A stretch of 64,000 nucleotides of DNA from an uncultured Lachnospiraceae bacterium (lineage in GTDB: Bacteria; Bacillota; Clostridia; Lachnospirales; Lachnospiraceae): assembly GCA_910588825.1 (NCBI GenBank), contig CAJURF010000002.1, positions 1-64,000 of the forward strand. The letters are read 5' to 3'. Position 1 is the first letter of the stretch; each line of letters starts with the position of its first letter. The notes beneath the pieces are model-generated. The model did not search any database. It saw nothing but the letters and a program-made list of their open reading frames with translations, and was not told the DNA's origin. The translations under genes and the position numbers were made by a program. This document shows, in pieces, positions 17,068-25,541 of this stretch.

Positions 17068-18576
17068 ATGAAAATGCTGATTGACGGCAGACAGGTGGAT
17101 GCCGCGGATGGGAGAACCATGGACGTGGTCAATCCGGTGAACGGGCAGGTGCTGGACAAGGTTCCTGCGGCGGGCAAAGCAGATATTGACCAGGCCCTGG
17201 CGGCCTCAAAGGAGGGATTCTGCCAGTGGAAGGCTGTTTCGCTGATGGAGAGAGAAGCCATATTCCAGAGATTTTACCGTCTGCTGGAAGATACGGATAC
17301 GAAACGGGACATCATTTCCACTTTGATTAAAGAGAGCGGCAGCAGTATCAGAAACGGCCTTTTCCAGTATCAGGGGATGCCGGAGATTTTCAAAGGGTAT
17401 CTGGAGACGGCCAAGCGTTATCACGGTTCTGTGCTGGTTCCCGGGACGGAAGCAGGCCATGACGGCAGGACCATGGGAGATTTGCAGATGGTGGTCTATG
17501 AGCCGGTGGGCACAGTCTTTGCTGTGGTGCCCTTTAACGCACCGCTGATGCTCTTTGCCTATAAAGCGGCTCCCGCCCTGGCGGCGGGCAATTCTGTGAT
17601 TGTGAAACCGCCCTCGGACAATCCCTTGGCGCTTTTGAAAGTTGTGGAACTGCTGTGGAAGGCGGGAGTTCCCGGAAATGCCCTGCAGGTGATTACAGGC
17701 AGGGGGTCTGAGGTGGGGGACTGGGTGACCTCCGACCCACGGGTGAATGCAGTGTCCCTTACAGGGAGTACCCAGGTGGGGCTCAACGTGGCTCAGATTA
17801 TGGCAAAACGCCTGGCGCCCTGCGCCCTGGAGCTGGGTGGAAACGACCCCTTCATTGTGATGGAGGACGCGGATGTTAAGGCCGCGGTGAAAGACGCGGC
17901 TTTCTGGCGGATGAACTCTGCCGGGCAGGTGTGCATCTCTCCCAAACGTTTTATCGTCCACAGCTCGGTTCTGGAAACCTTCACCAAAGGTGTGCTGGAG
18001 TTTGTGGAAAATATTGACATGGGCTATGATATGGATGTGGACGCAGAGCTGGAAAAGTATCTCACGTCTGATTTTTCTAAATTTTCAGGACAGCGCATGG
18101 TGATGAACAGCCTGATTTCCCAGAAAGCGGCAGAAGAGGTGGAGGCCCAGGTGGAAAAGACGGCGGCACAGGGTGCGCGGATTTTAATCGGCGGTAAGCG
18201 AAAGGGCAGTTTCTATGAGCCCACCATTTTGACCCATGTGACAAAGGACATGGATGTGATGAAAGACATGGAGATCTTCGGCCCGGTGATGCCCATCTGT
18301 GCATTTGACACGGCAGACGAAGCGGTGGAGATTGCCAATCAGAGCTGTTACGGCCTTTCCGGGTGTGTGTTTACCAAAGACTGGAAGAAAGGCATGGAAA
18401 TTGCCCGGCAGGTTCAGTCCGGCACAGTTGTGGTCAACGGCACAGGAACTTACCGGAATATGATGCAGCCCTTCGGCGGTATGAAACTCAGCGGCCAGGG
18501 GAAGGAAGGGTTCTTTACCCTGGGCGAGGTGGTGGAAGCGAAGAATATTGTGTTGAAGGGGTTTGTGGGGGAATAG
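17068..18576 (+). CDS. aldehyde dehydrogenase (NAD(P)-dependent)
   Basis: A 502-residue aldehyde dehydrogenase. ELGGNDPF contains the general-base glutamate, SAGQVCIS carries the catalytic cysteine (Cys289), and TGSTQVG is the cofactor loop. The C-terminus reads PFGGMKLSGQGKEG. It resembles the succinate-semialdehyde or benzaldehyde dehydrogenase branch. It starts four bases after the UroD-like gene and ends the cluster. It probably oxidises an aldehyde produced by the iron alcohol dehydrogenase. Confidence 0.9.
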   Translation: MKMLIDGRQVDAADGRTMDVVNPVNGQVLDKVPAAGKADIDQALAASKEGFCQWKAVSLMEREAIFQRFYRLLEDTDTKRDIISTLIKESGSSIRNGLFQYQGMPEIFKGYLETAKRYHGSVLVPGTEAGHDGRTMGDLQMVVYEPVGTVFAVVPFNAPLMLFAYKAAPALAAGNSVIVKPPSDNPLALLKVVELLWKAGVPGNALQVITGRGSEVGDWVTSDPRVNAVSLTGSTQVGLNVAQIMAKRLAPCALELGGNDPFIVMEDADVKAAVKDAAFWRMNSAGQVCISPKRFIVHSSVLETFTKGVLEFVENIDMGYDMDVDAELEKYLTSDFSKFSGQRMVMNSLISQKAAEEVEAQVEKTAAQGARILIGGKRKGSFYEPTILTHVTKDMDVMKDMEIFGPVMPICAFDTADEAVEIANQSCYGLSGCVFTKDWKKGMEIARQVQSGTVVVNGTGTYRNMMQPFGGMKLSGQGKEGFFTLGEVVEAKNIVLKGFVGE

Positions 18577-18610
18577 ATTCAGAACGTGTTTGTCTGTTTC
18601 GCCAATTGCA

Positions 18611-18658
18611 CAGGTCAAAAAGCCTGGACGATGTCCAGTGGCCAGGCTTTTTGACCTG
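18611..18658. terminator. 17-bp perfect inverted repeat, probable bidirectional terminator
   Basis: CAGGTCAAAAAGCCTGG (18611-18627) pairs perfectly with 18642-18658 around a 14-base loop. It lies between the convergent aldehyde dehydrogenase and vapC genes. There is no long T-run after the stem, but A-rich and T-rich parts are built into the arms. Confidence 0.55.
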
Positions 18659-18712
18659 CATATTTGAAAAAATATTCTACGCAATCTGTATCAGTTATTT
18701 TTCTGCAGTTAT

Positions 18713-19116
18713 TCAATTTTCTGCCCAGTCCTCTGCCATCAGTCCTTCCACCCGCTGGAATTCCCTTGTATTATTTGTGACAAGAATAAGTCCCTCTGAT
18801 TTGGCATGTGTTGCGATCAGCAAGTCCATGGGACCGATCGGGGTCCCTTTTCTCTCCAGCACGGCTCTGATTTTACCGTATTCTTCCGCGGCATACGCAT
18901 GAAAATTCAAAACAGTAATCGGTGAAAGGAATAGGGACAGAGCAAGACGGTATTTTCGACAGCCATGCTCTTTTCAACGCCATGCATCAATTCTGCGTAA
19001 GTGACCGCTGAAACGCACAGTTCCTCCGGAGCATGCTGGAGAAATCTTTGAATCACATTCTTCGGTTTATGCTTGATAACATAGATGCATATATTGGTAT
19101 CTAACATGAATTTCAT
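18713..19116 (-). pseudogene. vapC: VapC-type PIN-domain toxin, single-base frameshift
   Basis: The N-terminal part (19116 down to about 18955) reads MKFMLDTNICIYVI with the first PIN aspartate and a VTYAELMHG segment with the conserved glutamate. The C-terminal part continues in another frame as LSLFLSPITVLNFHAYAAEEY and then GPMDLLIATHA and LVTNN with the remaining acidic residues. The frames join if one A is restored in the A-tract at about 18953-18956. The intact product would be a tRNA or rRNA endoribonuclease of about 134 residues. The start overlaps vapB by ATGA. This is either a true inactivating mutation or a homopolymer sequencing error. Confidence 0.85.
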
Positions 19117-19343
19117 AACGCATCCCGTTCCTGCAGATCATTTTCCTCACGGCCATCACTCATAAAATCCTGGGAAAAGAGGTTCAGGCTGTTTAAAAAG
19201 CCCGACCATTTATTATCCTTCGGCATCAGTATGACAATATCGCCGATTTTGTTCACCGCAACTTCATCACCTTTAAACTGGCACTCTTTAGGAAGCCTGA
19301 CCGCCTGGCTTCTTCCGTTTTCAAATAGTTTTGCTGTCATCAT
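19113..19343 (-). CDS. vapB: VapB-type antitoxin (AbrB/SpoVT-like)
   Basis: A 76-residue protein whose N-terminus, TAKLFENGRSQAVRLPKEC, is the swapped-hairpin DNA-binding domain of VapB antitoxins; the acidic C-terminus would bind VapC. AGGAG (minus strand, within 19354-19360) precedes an ATG-ATG start. It overlaps vapC by four bases. Its own promoter and a palindromic operator lie immediately upstream, consistent with autoregulation. Confidence 0.88.
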   Translation of the reverse strand: MMTAKLFENGRSQAVRLPKECQFKGDEVAVNKIGDIVILMPKDNKWSGFLNSLNLFSQDFMSDGREENDLQERDAL

Positions 19344-19365
19344 ATCTGTATATCTCCTAGTCTAT

Positions 19366-19394
19366 AGTATATATTATGATATATACCAAGTCAA
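19366..19394 (-). promoter_or_regulatory. vapBC promoter with palindromic operator
   Basis: On the minus strand TTGACT (19394-19389) and TATACT (19371-19366) are separated by 17 bases. The spacer contains the perfect inverted repeat GTATATAT/ATATATAC (19367-19386), so antitoxin binding there would block polymerase directly. Confidence 0.75.
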
Positions 19395-19537
19395 GGCCGC
19401 AGCAGGCCGTTATTTCTGCTTAACGCTTTTTTCAATATTTGTATAATCCTTACGAAAATTGTTTATCAAAGGTATTACACACTATTTGAGAGATAATTGA
19501 TAGTAAAAATCAAACACTTTATATATAGAATGTATGA

Positions 19538-19578
19538 TGCAATAAAAATTCCGTTTCTCGATATGAATTTTTATTGCA
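19538..19578. repeat. 14-bp perfect inverted repeat in the vapB / alarmone synthetase gap
   Basis: TGCAATAAAAATTC (19538-19551) pairs with GAATTTTTATTGCA (19565-19578) around 13 bases. The remaining AT-rich gap 19395-19686 shows no gene. The hairpin could be a terminator or part of the leader of the next gene. Confidence 0.55.
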
Positions 19579-19686
19579 GAATATGATATCTGATGCTATG
19601 ATTAGCTATAAATGAGCAGCAATTGATAAACATTTGAGAGGACGATCGTTGACGATAGAATATTCAAATTATTTGGAGGATACCAT

Positions 19687-20310
19687 TTGGTAAGAGAATT
19701 AGAGAAAAATGGCCTGTCTGTTCAGACTCTTCGAGAATTGTCTTATAGAACTACAATGGAAAGAAGTCTTGCCAATAGTCTGAGTAAATTTGATGAAAAA
19801 ATTTTGTTTAAAGAAGTTTCTGAAATGATAAGATTTTATCAGGAAGCCGATATTTTGGATTTTGTAGATTTGGATTATCGTATTAAAAGTAAGGATTCCT
19901 GTATACGAAAATACAATAAGTTTTATCCTGAGATGAGATTAGAAAAAGTGTTTAATGATCTTTTGGGATTTCGTATGCTGACAGACAATTATAAAAGTCT
20001 GCTGGAGGGCAAGGCTCCGAAAGAAATACGGATTGTGGATATGAGCCATGGAAAGGCGAATGACGACGGATACCGCGGAGTACACATTTATTTTCAGCCG
20101 GATCATTTTTATTATCCGATAGAAATCCAGGCAAATACTTACTACGACAGACAGCTGAATAATTGGCTGCATAAATATCTGTATAAGAGAGAGTATCCTG
20201 ATTTTGTAGGTAGGATATTGCGAAACGAGTATGAAAATGGTAAAATATTAAATGAGCAGCAGTTTGAGGAGGTGTTCAGCGATGTGTTATCTCATAGCAA
20301 AGGAATTTGA
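19687..20310 (+). CDS. RelA/SpoT-domain small alarmone synthetase-like protein
   Basis: A 207-residue protein with a nucleotide pyrophosphokinase domain and no hydrolase, TGS or ACT domain. Family motifs in order: YRIKSKDSCIRKY (residues about 59-71), NDLLGFRML with the conserved Asp, GYRGVHIYF, and PIEIQANT with the catalytic glutamate. Known relatives make ppGpp-type alarmones, or act as toxins (toxSAS) or phage sensors (CapRel) that modify nucleotides or tRNA. The TTG start has GGAGG seven bases upstream. A small conserved gene overlaps its 3' end, which recalls a toxin-antitoxin pair. It is markedly more AT-rich than the metabolic genes to its left. Confidence 0.72.
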   Translation: MVRELEKNGLSVQTLRELSYRTTMERSLANSLSKFDEKILFKEVSEMIRFYQEADILDFVDLDYRIKSKDSCIRKYNKFYPEMRLEKVFNDLLGFRMLTDNYKSLLEGKAPKEIRIVDMSHGKANDDGYRGVHIYFQPDHFYYPIEIQANTYYDRQLNNWLHKYLYKREYPDFVGRILRNEYENGKILNEQQFEEVFSDVLSHSKGI

Positions 20311-20506
20311 TAAAAAGGGTTGTATTGCAGTCAAGACCAGACATGGTCAGGCTTTGGCAGATTTTACAGAAAAGTTGCAAAAACAGATAGGCGAGAACGG
20401 CGTGCAGCTGGTTACAATCAGCCGTCCCAGTGCCTATGGAGAATATGAACCATATGAAATTATGGAAAGCGAGGAGAAATTCCGGGAGCGTGTTCTGAAC
20501 CTGTAA
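20282..20506 (+). CDS. small conserved protein, DUF6718-like
   Basis: A 74-residue protein starting MCYLIAKEFDKKGCIAVKT and containing VQLVTISRPSAYGEYEPY, which I recognise as the widespread DUF6718-type family of Firmicutes. The function is unknown. The ATG at 20282 has GAGGAGG upstream; an earlier in-frame start would lack this. It overlaps the alarmone synthetase gene by 29 bases in another frame, so the two are cotranscribed and probably translationally coupled. Its small size and position make it a candidate antitoxin or regulator, but this is inference only. Confidence 0.65.
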   Translation: MCYLIAKEFDKKGCIAVKTRHGQALADFTEKLQKQIGENGVQLVTISRPSAYGEYEPYEIMESEEKFRERVLNL

Positions 20507-20585
20507 AGAGGGATGGATTAATATAACGGAAAGCACGTATTTCATTGTCATCAATCAAGAAATTTTAGATTTGGCGGGGTTCATC

Positions 20586-21548
20586 ATGGCAGGTGGTGAA
20601 TCCTTATTTTTAGTTTTTTTGATGTTTCTAATCGGGTGGCAGGAGGAAAAGCGTAGGAAGGGTATGGACATAAAAACGATAACAGAAGAAAAGGACATGT
20701 GCAGAGTTAGACAACTTGATGCCTTGCGGCTCTATGGGGGCGATGCTCGGGAAAGAGAAAGCGATGGCCATATAGGCAGAATTTCTGAAGATACAGTATA
20801 TGGCGATGAAGAAGTTTATCGGACTTTAAATGCGCTGCTTTTTGAAGGAATAAAAAATGAACAGGAGCGAATCTGGGAGGAAGGACATAAACTGAATCCG
20901 GATTTTCTCAGAAGAATAGAAGAAACAATACAGATTTATACGGATATCTTTAAGTTGATGAAGGAAAACAGAATGAATTTTGCTGGTAGGGTGATTGGAA
21001 AACGGATAGACCGTGCTTCATCATTATCATACTATGAAGATGGATTTACCCATTCATTTTTCTCATCTTCCAAACGCGGCTTTGATTCGGAATTTGCCCA
21101 AAAATACGGTATTGTTCTTATAGAAACAGAGATCACATCAAACGTTCCCTTTATTGATTATGAGAAAATCTTAAAATTGGAAGAATATAAGAATATGGAA
21201 GAACGAGAGATACTTTTGCCGCCATTTCTTGGTATTGATATGAAAAAAGTACCATTTAGGACAGTAGAAACTCAGAAGATAAAGGATTTGGGTGGAAAGT
21301 CGCCACTTGGAAAATATCGATTAAAGACGACAGGTTTCCCAGATTATCGGAAGTATATTTCAGATTCAGAAAAAGAACTATGGAAGCAGATAATGGATGG
21401 AAAAGAGGCGGCGGCGCATTTGTTGGAGAAAATGAATGATAGAGATAAAACGCAAGACTATAATGAATATATATTCTGGAAAGAAAAAGTACAACTGTAT
21501 TTGAAAATACAGTTTTCACAAATCTGGTATGGAGGTCGCAAGAATTGA
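20586..21548 (+). CDS. probable ADP-ribosyltransferase-fold protein with N-terminal membrane segment
   Basis: A 320-residue protein. Residues 1-20 form a hydrophobic segment. The centre has an arrangement typical of R-S-E ADP-ribosyltransferases: basic residues in IGKRIDRAS, then the serine motif SFFSSSK, a strand IVLIETEI, and near residue 213 the E-x-E motif in MEEREILLPP, the classical end of the active site. Such enzymes transfer ADP-ribose from NAD to arginine or other targets, often as toxins. The start is uncertain: ATG 20586 has only a weak GGCGGGG site, and TTG 20571 and ATG 20664 are alternatives. The stop overlaps the next start (TTGA), tying it to the unknown gene and the reverse transcriptase downstream. 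Assignment is by motif only. Confidence 0.5.
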   Translation: MAGGESLFLVFLMFLIGWQEEKRRKGMDIKTITEEKDMCRVRQLDALRLYGGDARERESDGHIGRISEDTVYGDEEVYRTLNALLFEGIKNEQERIWEEGHKLNPDFLRRIEETIQIYTDIFKLMKENRMNFAGRVIGKRIDRASSLSYYEDGFTHSFFSSSKRGFDSEFAQKYGIVLIETEITSNVPFIDYEKILKLEEYKNMEEREILLPPFLGIDMKKVPFRTVETQKIKDLGGKSPLGKYRLKTTGFPDYRKYISDSEKELWKQIMDGKEAAAHLLEKMNDRDKTQDYNEYIFWKEKVQLYLKIQFSQIWYGGRKN

Positions 21549-22072
21549 CAGAAATTGTAACGCAATGGAAAAACTATATGGAATTGGGAAAATTGGTGGT
21601 TAATGGACAATTAGTAATGGAAGAATTTGAAAAACAAATCATTATTTTTTCATCCTTTCTCTGTGAATCAAATCGTGATTATCATTATAATGCCACATAT
21701 TTACCAAATTATGTAGAAGAGTTTCTGTGTTTTTTGAAGTGCTTTTATAGCAAATATCCATTGGTAGAACAACTATTTAAGATGGCCTCTGACTACGCAG
21801 ATGTGACTTTGATTATAGATTGTTATTGGCAACAGGAGAGCATCTGGGACAGAGAGCAGAAAGAAATATTTGTAACTCATAAAGTGCACCCCTCTTATGA
21901 AAGAAAGGGGGTATGTGATGAAGAACTGTCAGTAGATTGCAGTGTCCTTCGCGATACAAAACGTTTTATTTATCATAGCAAAACAGGAACCGATTTAACA
22001 GAGATACAGCAATTATTACATAGCTTAGAGGGATTCCTAAAAAAGAAATCGCTTTTTAAGAACGAGGAATAG
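21545..22072 (+). CDS. unknown 175-residue protein of the RT operon
   Basis: I do not recognise this protein. It is soluble-looking, mixed alpha/beta, with no signal peptide or membrane segment, rich in aromatic and acidic residues, and has scattered cysteines (for example FLCFLKCFY near residue 56). TTG is the start, eight bases after GGAGGT, and it overlaps the ADP-ribosyltransferase-like stop by three bases. The RT gene starts 31 bases later. In this position it may be an antitoxin for the upstream enzyme or an adaptor for the RT. Confidence 0.7.
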   Translation: MTEIVTQWKNYMELGKLVVNGQLVMEEFEKQIIIFSSFLCESNRDYHYNATYLPNYVEEFLCFLKCFYSKYPLVEQLFKMASDYADVTLIIDCYWQQESIWDREQKEIFVTHKVHPSYERKGVCDEELSVDCSVLRDTKRFIYHSKTGTDLTEIQQLLHSLEGFLKKKSLFKNEE

Positions 22073-22103
22073 GAAAAATAACAAAGGAGATTTAAGACGT
22101 AAT

Positions 22104-25100
22104 ATGAAAAAGACACAAAAGAAGGAAGAAAAGTGTAGCGGAAGATATAGAACATTTTTGTTGTCTGATCAAAATATTTATCATGCGGTTTATTCATTGC
22201 GTTCTTATATATTTGATTTCGAACTTTTGGGTGAAGAAGATAAAGAAAAATATTATCGTCTACAGGATAAATTTGATGAAACTTACATAAAAGAAGTAAT
22301 TCTGTCAGTCAGGGAGAAAATTATAAATTTGATTGATAATGATAACTGTTTTATTGAGGCAGAAGTCTATTTTCGACCTAAGAAGCTGAAGGATAAAAGA
22401 AGGGTGTCCTACAGACCCCTTCATACAACGGATATTATAAGCCAGATTGCGATAGTGGCAATGCTTCATTTATTGGTATATGAGATTGCGGATGTTGAGA
22501 GGAAGCTTTATCTTTCCAATGTAAGCCGATTATTGCCGGGAAATTTTTATGGGAATAGGACGTCATTAAACCCGGAAGTCTTGTTTAAGCCTTGGAAGCA
22601 GCAGTATCAGGCTTATACACAAAATGCAAACGAGGCATTAAAGAGATATAATGCTTCTTTGGAATATAAATACGAAGTGTCTCTTGACCTGGAGAATTTC
22701 TTCCCTACAATTGATCCGATGCTGGTTTATCGTCTTATTGTAGAGAAACTTCCTGTAAATATGGAATGCTCAGATACGGAATTAATGAAAAGGATTTTAA
22801 TAAAGCTTTTATTTTGTAAACTTAAAACGAAGCTTTCTGATAAAATGAGGAAAGAATACTATAAAGTGAAAGGCCAAGAAGAACTTTGCCATTTAGAAGA
22901 AAATTTTGTGCGTGGAATCCCCCAAGGACTTCCACAGTCCTATTTTTTTGGCAATATATGCATGATCCCAATCGCGGATATTTTTCAGAAAAAGTTTCAG
23001 GGGATAAGTTATTTTTATGTAGATGATTCTGTGATTTTCACCAATGATGTGAAGGAAGGTCAGTTTGGGGGGCAGCTGGGGGACATCAATGTTGAAATAG
23101 GAAAACTGGAAAGAGAACTTTTAGACGGGGTGGAAAACGATTTACAACCACGGGTTGTGCTGGATATGAGGAAACTAGGATTCTATGGTATTCATGTCCA
23201 TAGTATGGATGAAAACGGAGGTATAAGCAAGAGCAGTTTTACAAGGCTGGATCAATTAGATGAAAGCGAGATTTATTTGAAATGTATCAGCCGTGAAGTA
23301 TCCCAGGCAGGAAGCGAAATTTTTAAAATATATTCCGATGAGGAAGATGTAATTTTGGAAGAGAGAATGAGAGTTCTGTCCGATGAGGTTCGAAAGAAAA
23401 TTGCAGAATTAGATGGAAAAATAGAGTCATTAACTATAGAATTGCAGGAGAAATTAGACGATGAGCAATATATAAATACAGTCAAAGAAAACAACAAGCA
23501 AATTCAGAGCTTGAGTAAATTCCGTGATCGTTGGGTTCGCTATTACCGTTTCTTTGAATATCGAAAACAGCGTCTTTATTTGCGTCATGTGTGCGAGGTG
23601 AAGCAGAGTAATAAGAAAGAATTGGAAGAGATCATATATGGAGATCGGTCGCATGAGACCGGAGAGGAAAAACTAAAAGTTTTTATACAGTCTTTTAGTG
23701 AGAATATTTGGAGCGCTGCAGTAGCTATGTATTATGATTATGCGGATAAAAAAGAAAAAAAGTGTCTTGGAAAGTATATCGCTGAATTGAATTACCTGTG
23801 CTTTGAAGAAGAAAATGTGGATAGTTCTTATCTTTATAAAGCCTATGAAGAATTAATAAAAATTGGAGAAGGTGAAAAAGAAGAAAGGTATAATTGTAAT
23901 AGAATTTATATGGAATCTCTGGATGCATATAGGACATTAAAATGTTGTGCGGCACGGAAACTGAGATTGTTTTCCGATAAACATTATAATGTCGCAAAAT
24001 ATTGGGTAGAGAAGATCGAGAAAAAAGATTGGAAAAATGAAATTTTTGGAAGGCTGCTATCCGATGATATGATTAAAATGGCAGAGATAATATATGAAAA
24101 TACATCGCAGTTCTTACGTATGGCTGCAAATGCGGTGTACTCACAGCTTTTTGGTGTGGAAATTGAAGATAGATTTGTGGTTAGAAAATTTAGCAGAAAA
24201 TCGCTAAGCTGTGGTGAATTTCGGATTTTACTATTTCTAAGGAACAGACTGTTTACAGAAGATGCATTTCTGAAACAGGAAATTTTACTAAATGACGCTG
24301 AAAACAAAGCGGATTTGGATTATGCTGTTATGGAAGTGGTTGATATTTTTAAATCTTTTGTGGCAGATCCTATCCGAATTGATAAGTTGGTATTGACACA
24401 TCAATATACTTATGAAATATGGAAAAATGGTTCTAAACACTTGTATTTTTATACGCTTCACAACCAGGAACATGCGATTGCTTTGATAAAGAATATTGTA
24501 AAACTGATTCATGGAATCAGCTTTCTTAAAATTTCGGCGTTGGATTTTTATGTGTTGTTTTTGGCTTGCTATCTTCACGATATTTCCATGGTAAAAATCC
24601 CATCACTTGATGCGTTTTTGATCGACAAAGAAGAGGGAGACAGCATTGCCTGGGAGCATTTGCAGGAAGTCCATAGGGAAAGTTCGTATGATACGCAGTC
24701 TGAGACAGAAGAAAAAATGGAAGATAGTGAAACGGAAATGGTGGAAGATATTGCACAGATAAAAAAATGGATGACCCAGAGTTACCGAAAACTGGATGCC
24801 TATTATGAAAAGAAAATCAGAGAAAGACACGCATCAGACAGTGCGGCGGAAATACGAACAAGGTCAGACTTGGATTTTTTGGACGCAGCGCTTCGCGAAT
24901 TTGTTGCTGAGGTCTCGGAAGCACATCAGGCAGATGCAAGAGACATTTACTTTACTAAGTCCTCAGCTGCGGGGAAAATGATCAGTCTTAAATTTGATAA
25001 GATACTGCTGCGTCTTGCTGATTTGCTGGATATGAGTAACTGTAGAATATCCCGACCTATTCTGTATCATAATTTGAATCAGATGTCAGAGGAATCGGCG

Positions 25101-25541
25101 TTTCATTGGATTTCCCATCTTTTGACGCAAGGATATGAACTGAAAACAGAGTATAGCATAGTGGAAAGAAAGGAATGTCTCACGCCTAAGTCAATCGTTG
25201 AAAAGCTGGTTTTAACAGTTACTGTAGACATGTCTCAAATGTCAAAATGTCAATGTCAAACGCCGTGTAAGTATATGGGAATAGAAAATGTTGGTGATAA
25301 TACCTTTGAATTGAATATAGGAAAAGAATGTGAAAATAGCAAAAAAGCATGCAATTTTCTGTGTAAATGGTTTTCAAGGAAAAATCAGTATCTTATTCAG
25401 GAACTTTTTGCTCTGGAGGCGTATTTAAATCGTGTTCCTGATAATTATTTTGGAGAAGAAATATCGGTCTGTATAAAAATTGCAAATAGAACATTCCTTG
25501 ATGAAAAACAATTTGGGATATTGGAGAGATATCTGAGATGA
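22104..25541 (+). CDS. reverse transcriptase fused to an HD-domain hydrolase
   Basis: A 1145-residue protein. The N-terminal third is a reverse transcriptase of the UG/Abi/DRT-like type: SYRPLHTTDIISQIA (motif 1 region), LDLENFFPTID (near residue 194, metal Asp), GIPQGLPQSYFFGNI (motif B), YVDD (305-308) and KLGFYGI. There is no group II intron maturase or retron signature. A long helical middle follows (about 370-740). The C-terminal part has an HD-type site: His786 in LHNQEHA, His825-Asp826 in YLHDIS and Asp973 in LADLLDMSN, then a small cysteine cluster KCQCQTPC near 1050. It recalls HD domains of conflict systems. It is last in a three-gene operon, and antiphage defence by cDNA synthesis plus nucleotide or NAD chemistry is plausible. 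Confidence 0.82.
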   Translation: MKKTQKKEEKCSGRYRTFLLSDQNIYHAVYSLRSYIFDFELLGEEDKEKYYRLQDKFDETYIKEVILSVREKIINLIDNDNCFIEAEVYFRPKKLKDKRRVSYRPLHTTDIISQIAIVAMLHLLVYEIADVERKLYLSNVSRLLPGNFYGNRTSLNPEVLFKPWKQQYQAYTQNANEALKRYNASLEYKYEVSLDLENFFPTIDPMLVYRLIVEKLPVNMECSDTELMKRILIKLLFCKLKTKLSDKMRKEYYKVKGQEELCHLEENFVRGIPQGLPQSYFFGNICMIPIADIFQKKFQGISYFYVDDSVIFTNDVKEGQFGGQLGDINVEIGKLERELLDGVENDLQPRVVLDMRKLGFYGIHVHSMDENGGISKSSFTRLDQLDESEIYLKCISREVSQAGSEIFKIYSDEEDVILEERMRVLSDEVRKKIAELDGKIESLTIELQEKLDDEQYINTVKENNKQIQSLSKFRDRWVRYYRFFEYRKQRLYLRHVCEVKQSNKKELEEIIYGDRSHETGEEKLKVFIQSFSENIWSAAVAMYYDYADKKEKKCLGKYIAELNYLCFEEENVDSSYLYKAYEELIKIGEGEKEERYNCNRIYMESLDAYRTLKCCAARKLRLFSDKHYNVAKYWVEKIEKKDWKNEIFGRLLSDDMIKMAEIIYENTSQFLRMAANAVYSQLFGVEIEDRFVVRKFSRKSLSCGEFRILLFLRNRLFTEDAFLKQEILLNDAENKADLDYAVMEVVDIFKSFVADPIRIDKLVLTHQYTYEIWKNGSKHLYFYTLHNQEHAIALIKNIVKLIHGISFLKISALDFYVLFLACYLHDISMVKIPSLDAFLIDKEEGDSIAWEHLQEVHRESSYDTQSETEEKMEDSETEMVEDIAQIKKWMTQSYRKLDAYYEKKIRERHASDSAAEIRTRSDLDFLDAALREFVAEVSEAHQADARDIYFTKSSAAGKMISLKFDKILLRLADLLDMSNCRISRPILYHNLNQMSEESAFHWISHLLTQGYELKTEYSIVERKECLTPKSIVEKLVLTVTVDMSQMSKCQCQTPCKYMGIENVGDNTFELNIGKECENSKKACNFLCKWFSRKNQYLIQELFALEAYLNRVPDNYFGEEISVCIKIANRTFLDEKQFGILERYLR

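Noticed and set aside
19538..19578. Perfect hairpin considered as an attachment site
   Set aside because: No matching copy was seen next to the integrase remnant or elsewhere in the window.
22104..25541. Reverse transcriptase considered as a group II intron or retron
   Set aside because: No maturase or endonuclease domain, no intron RNA domains and no msr-msd-like inverted repeats upstream; size and HD domain do not fit.
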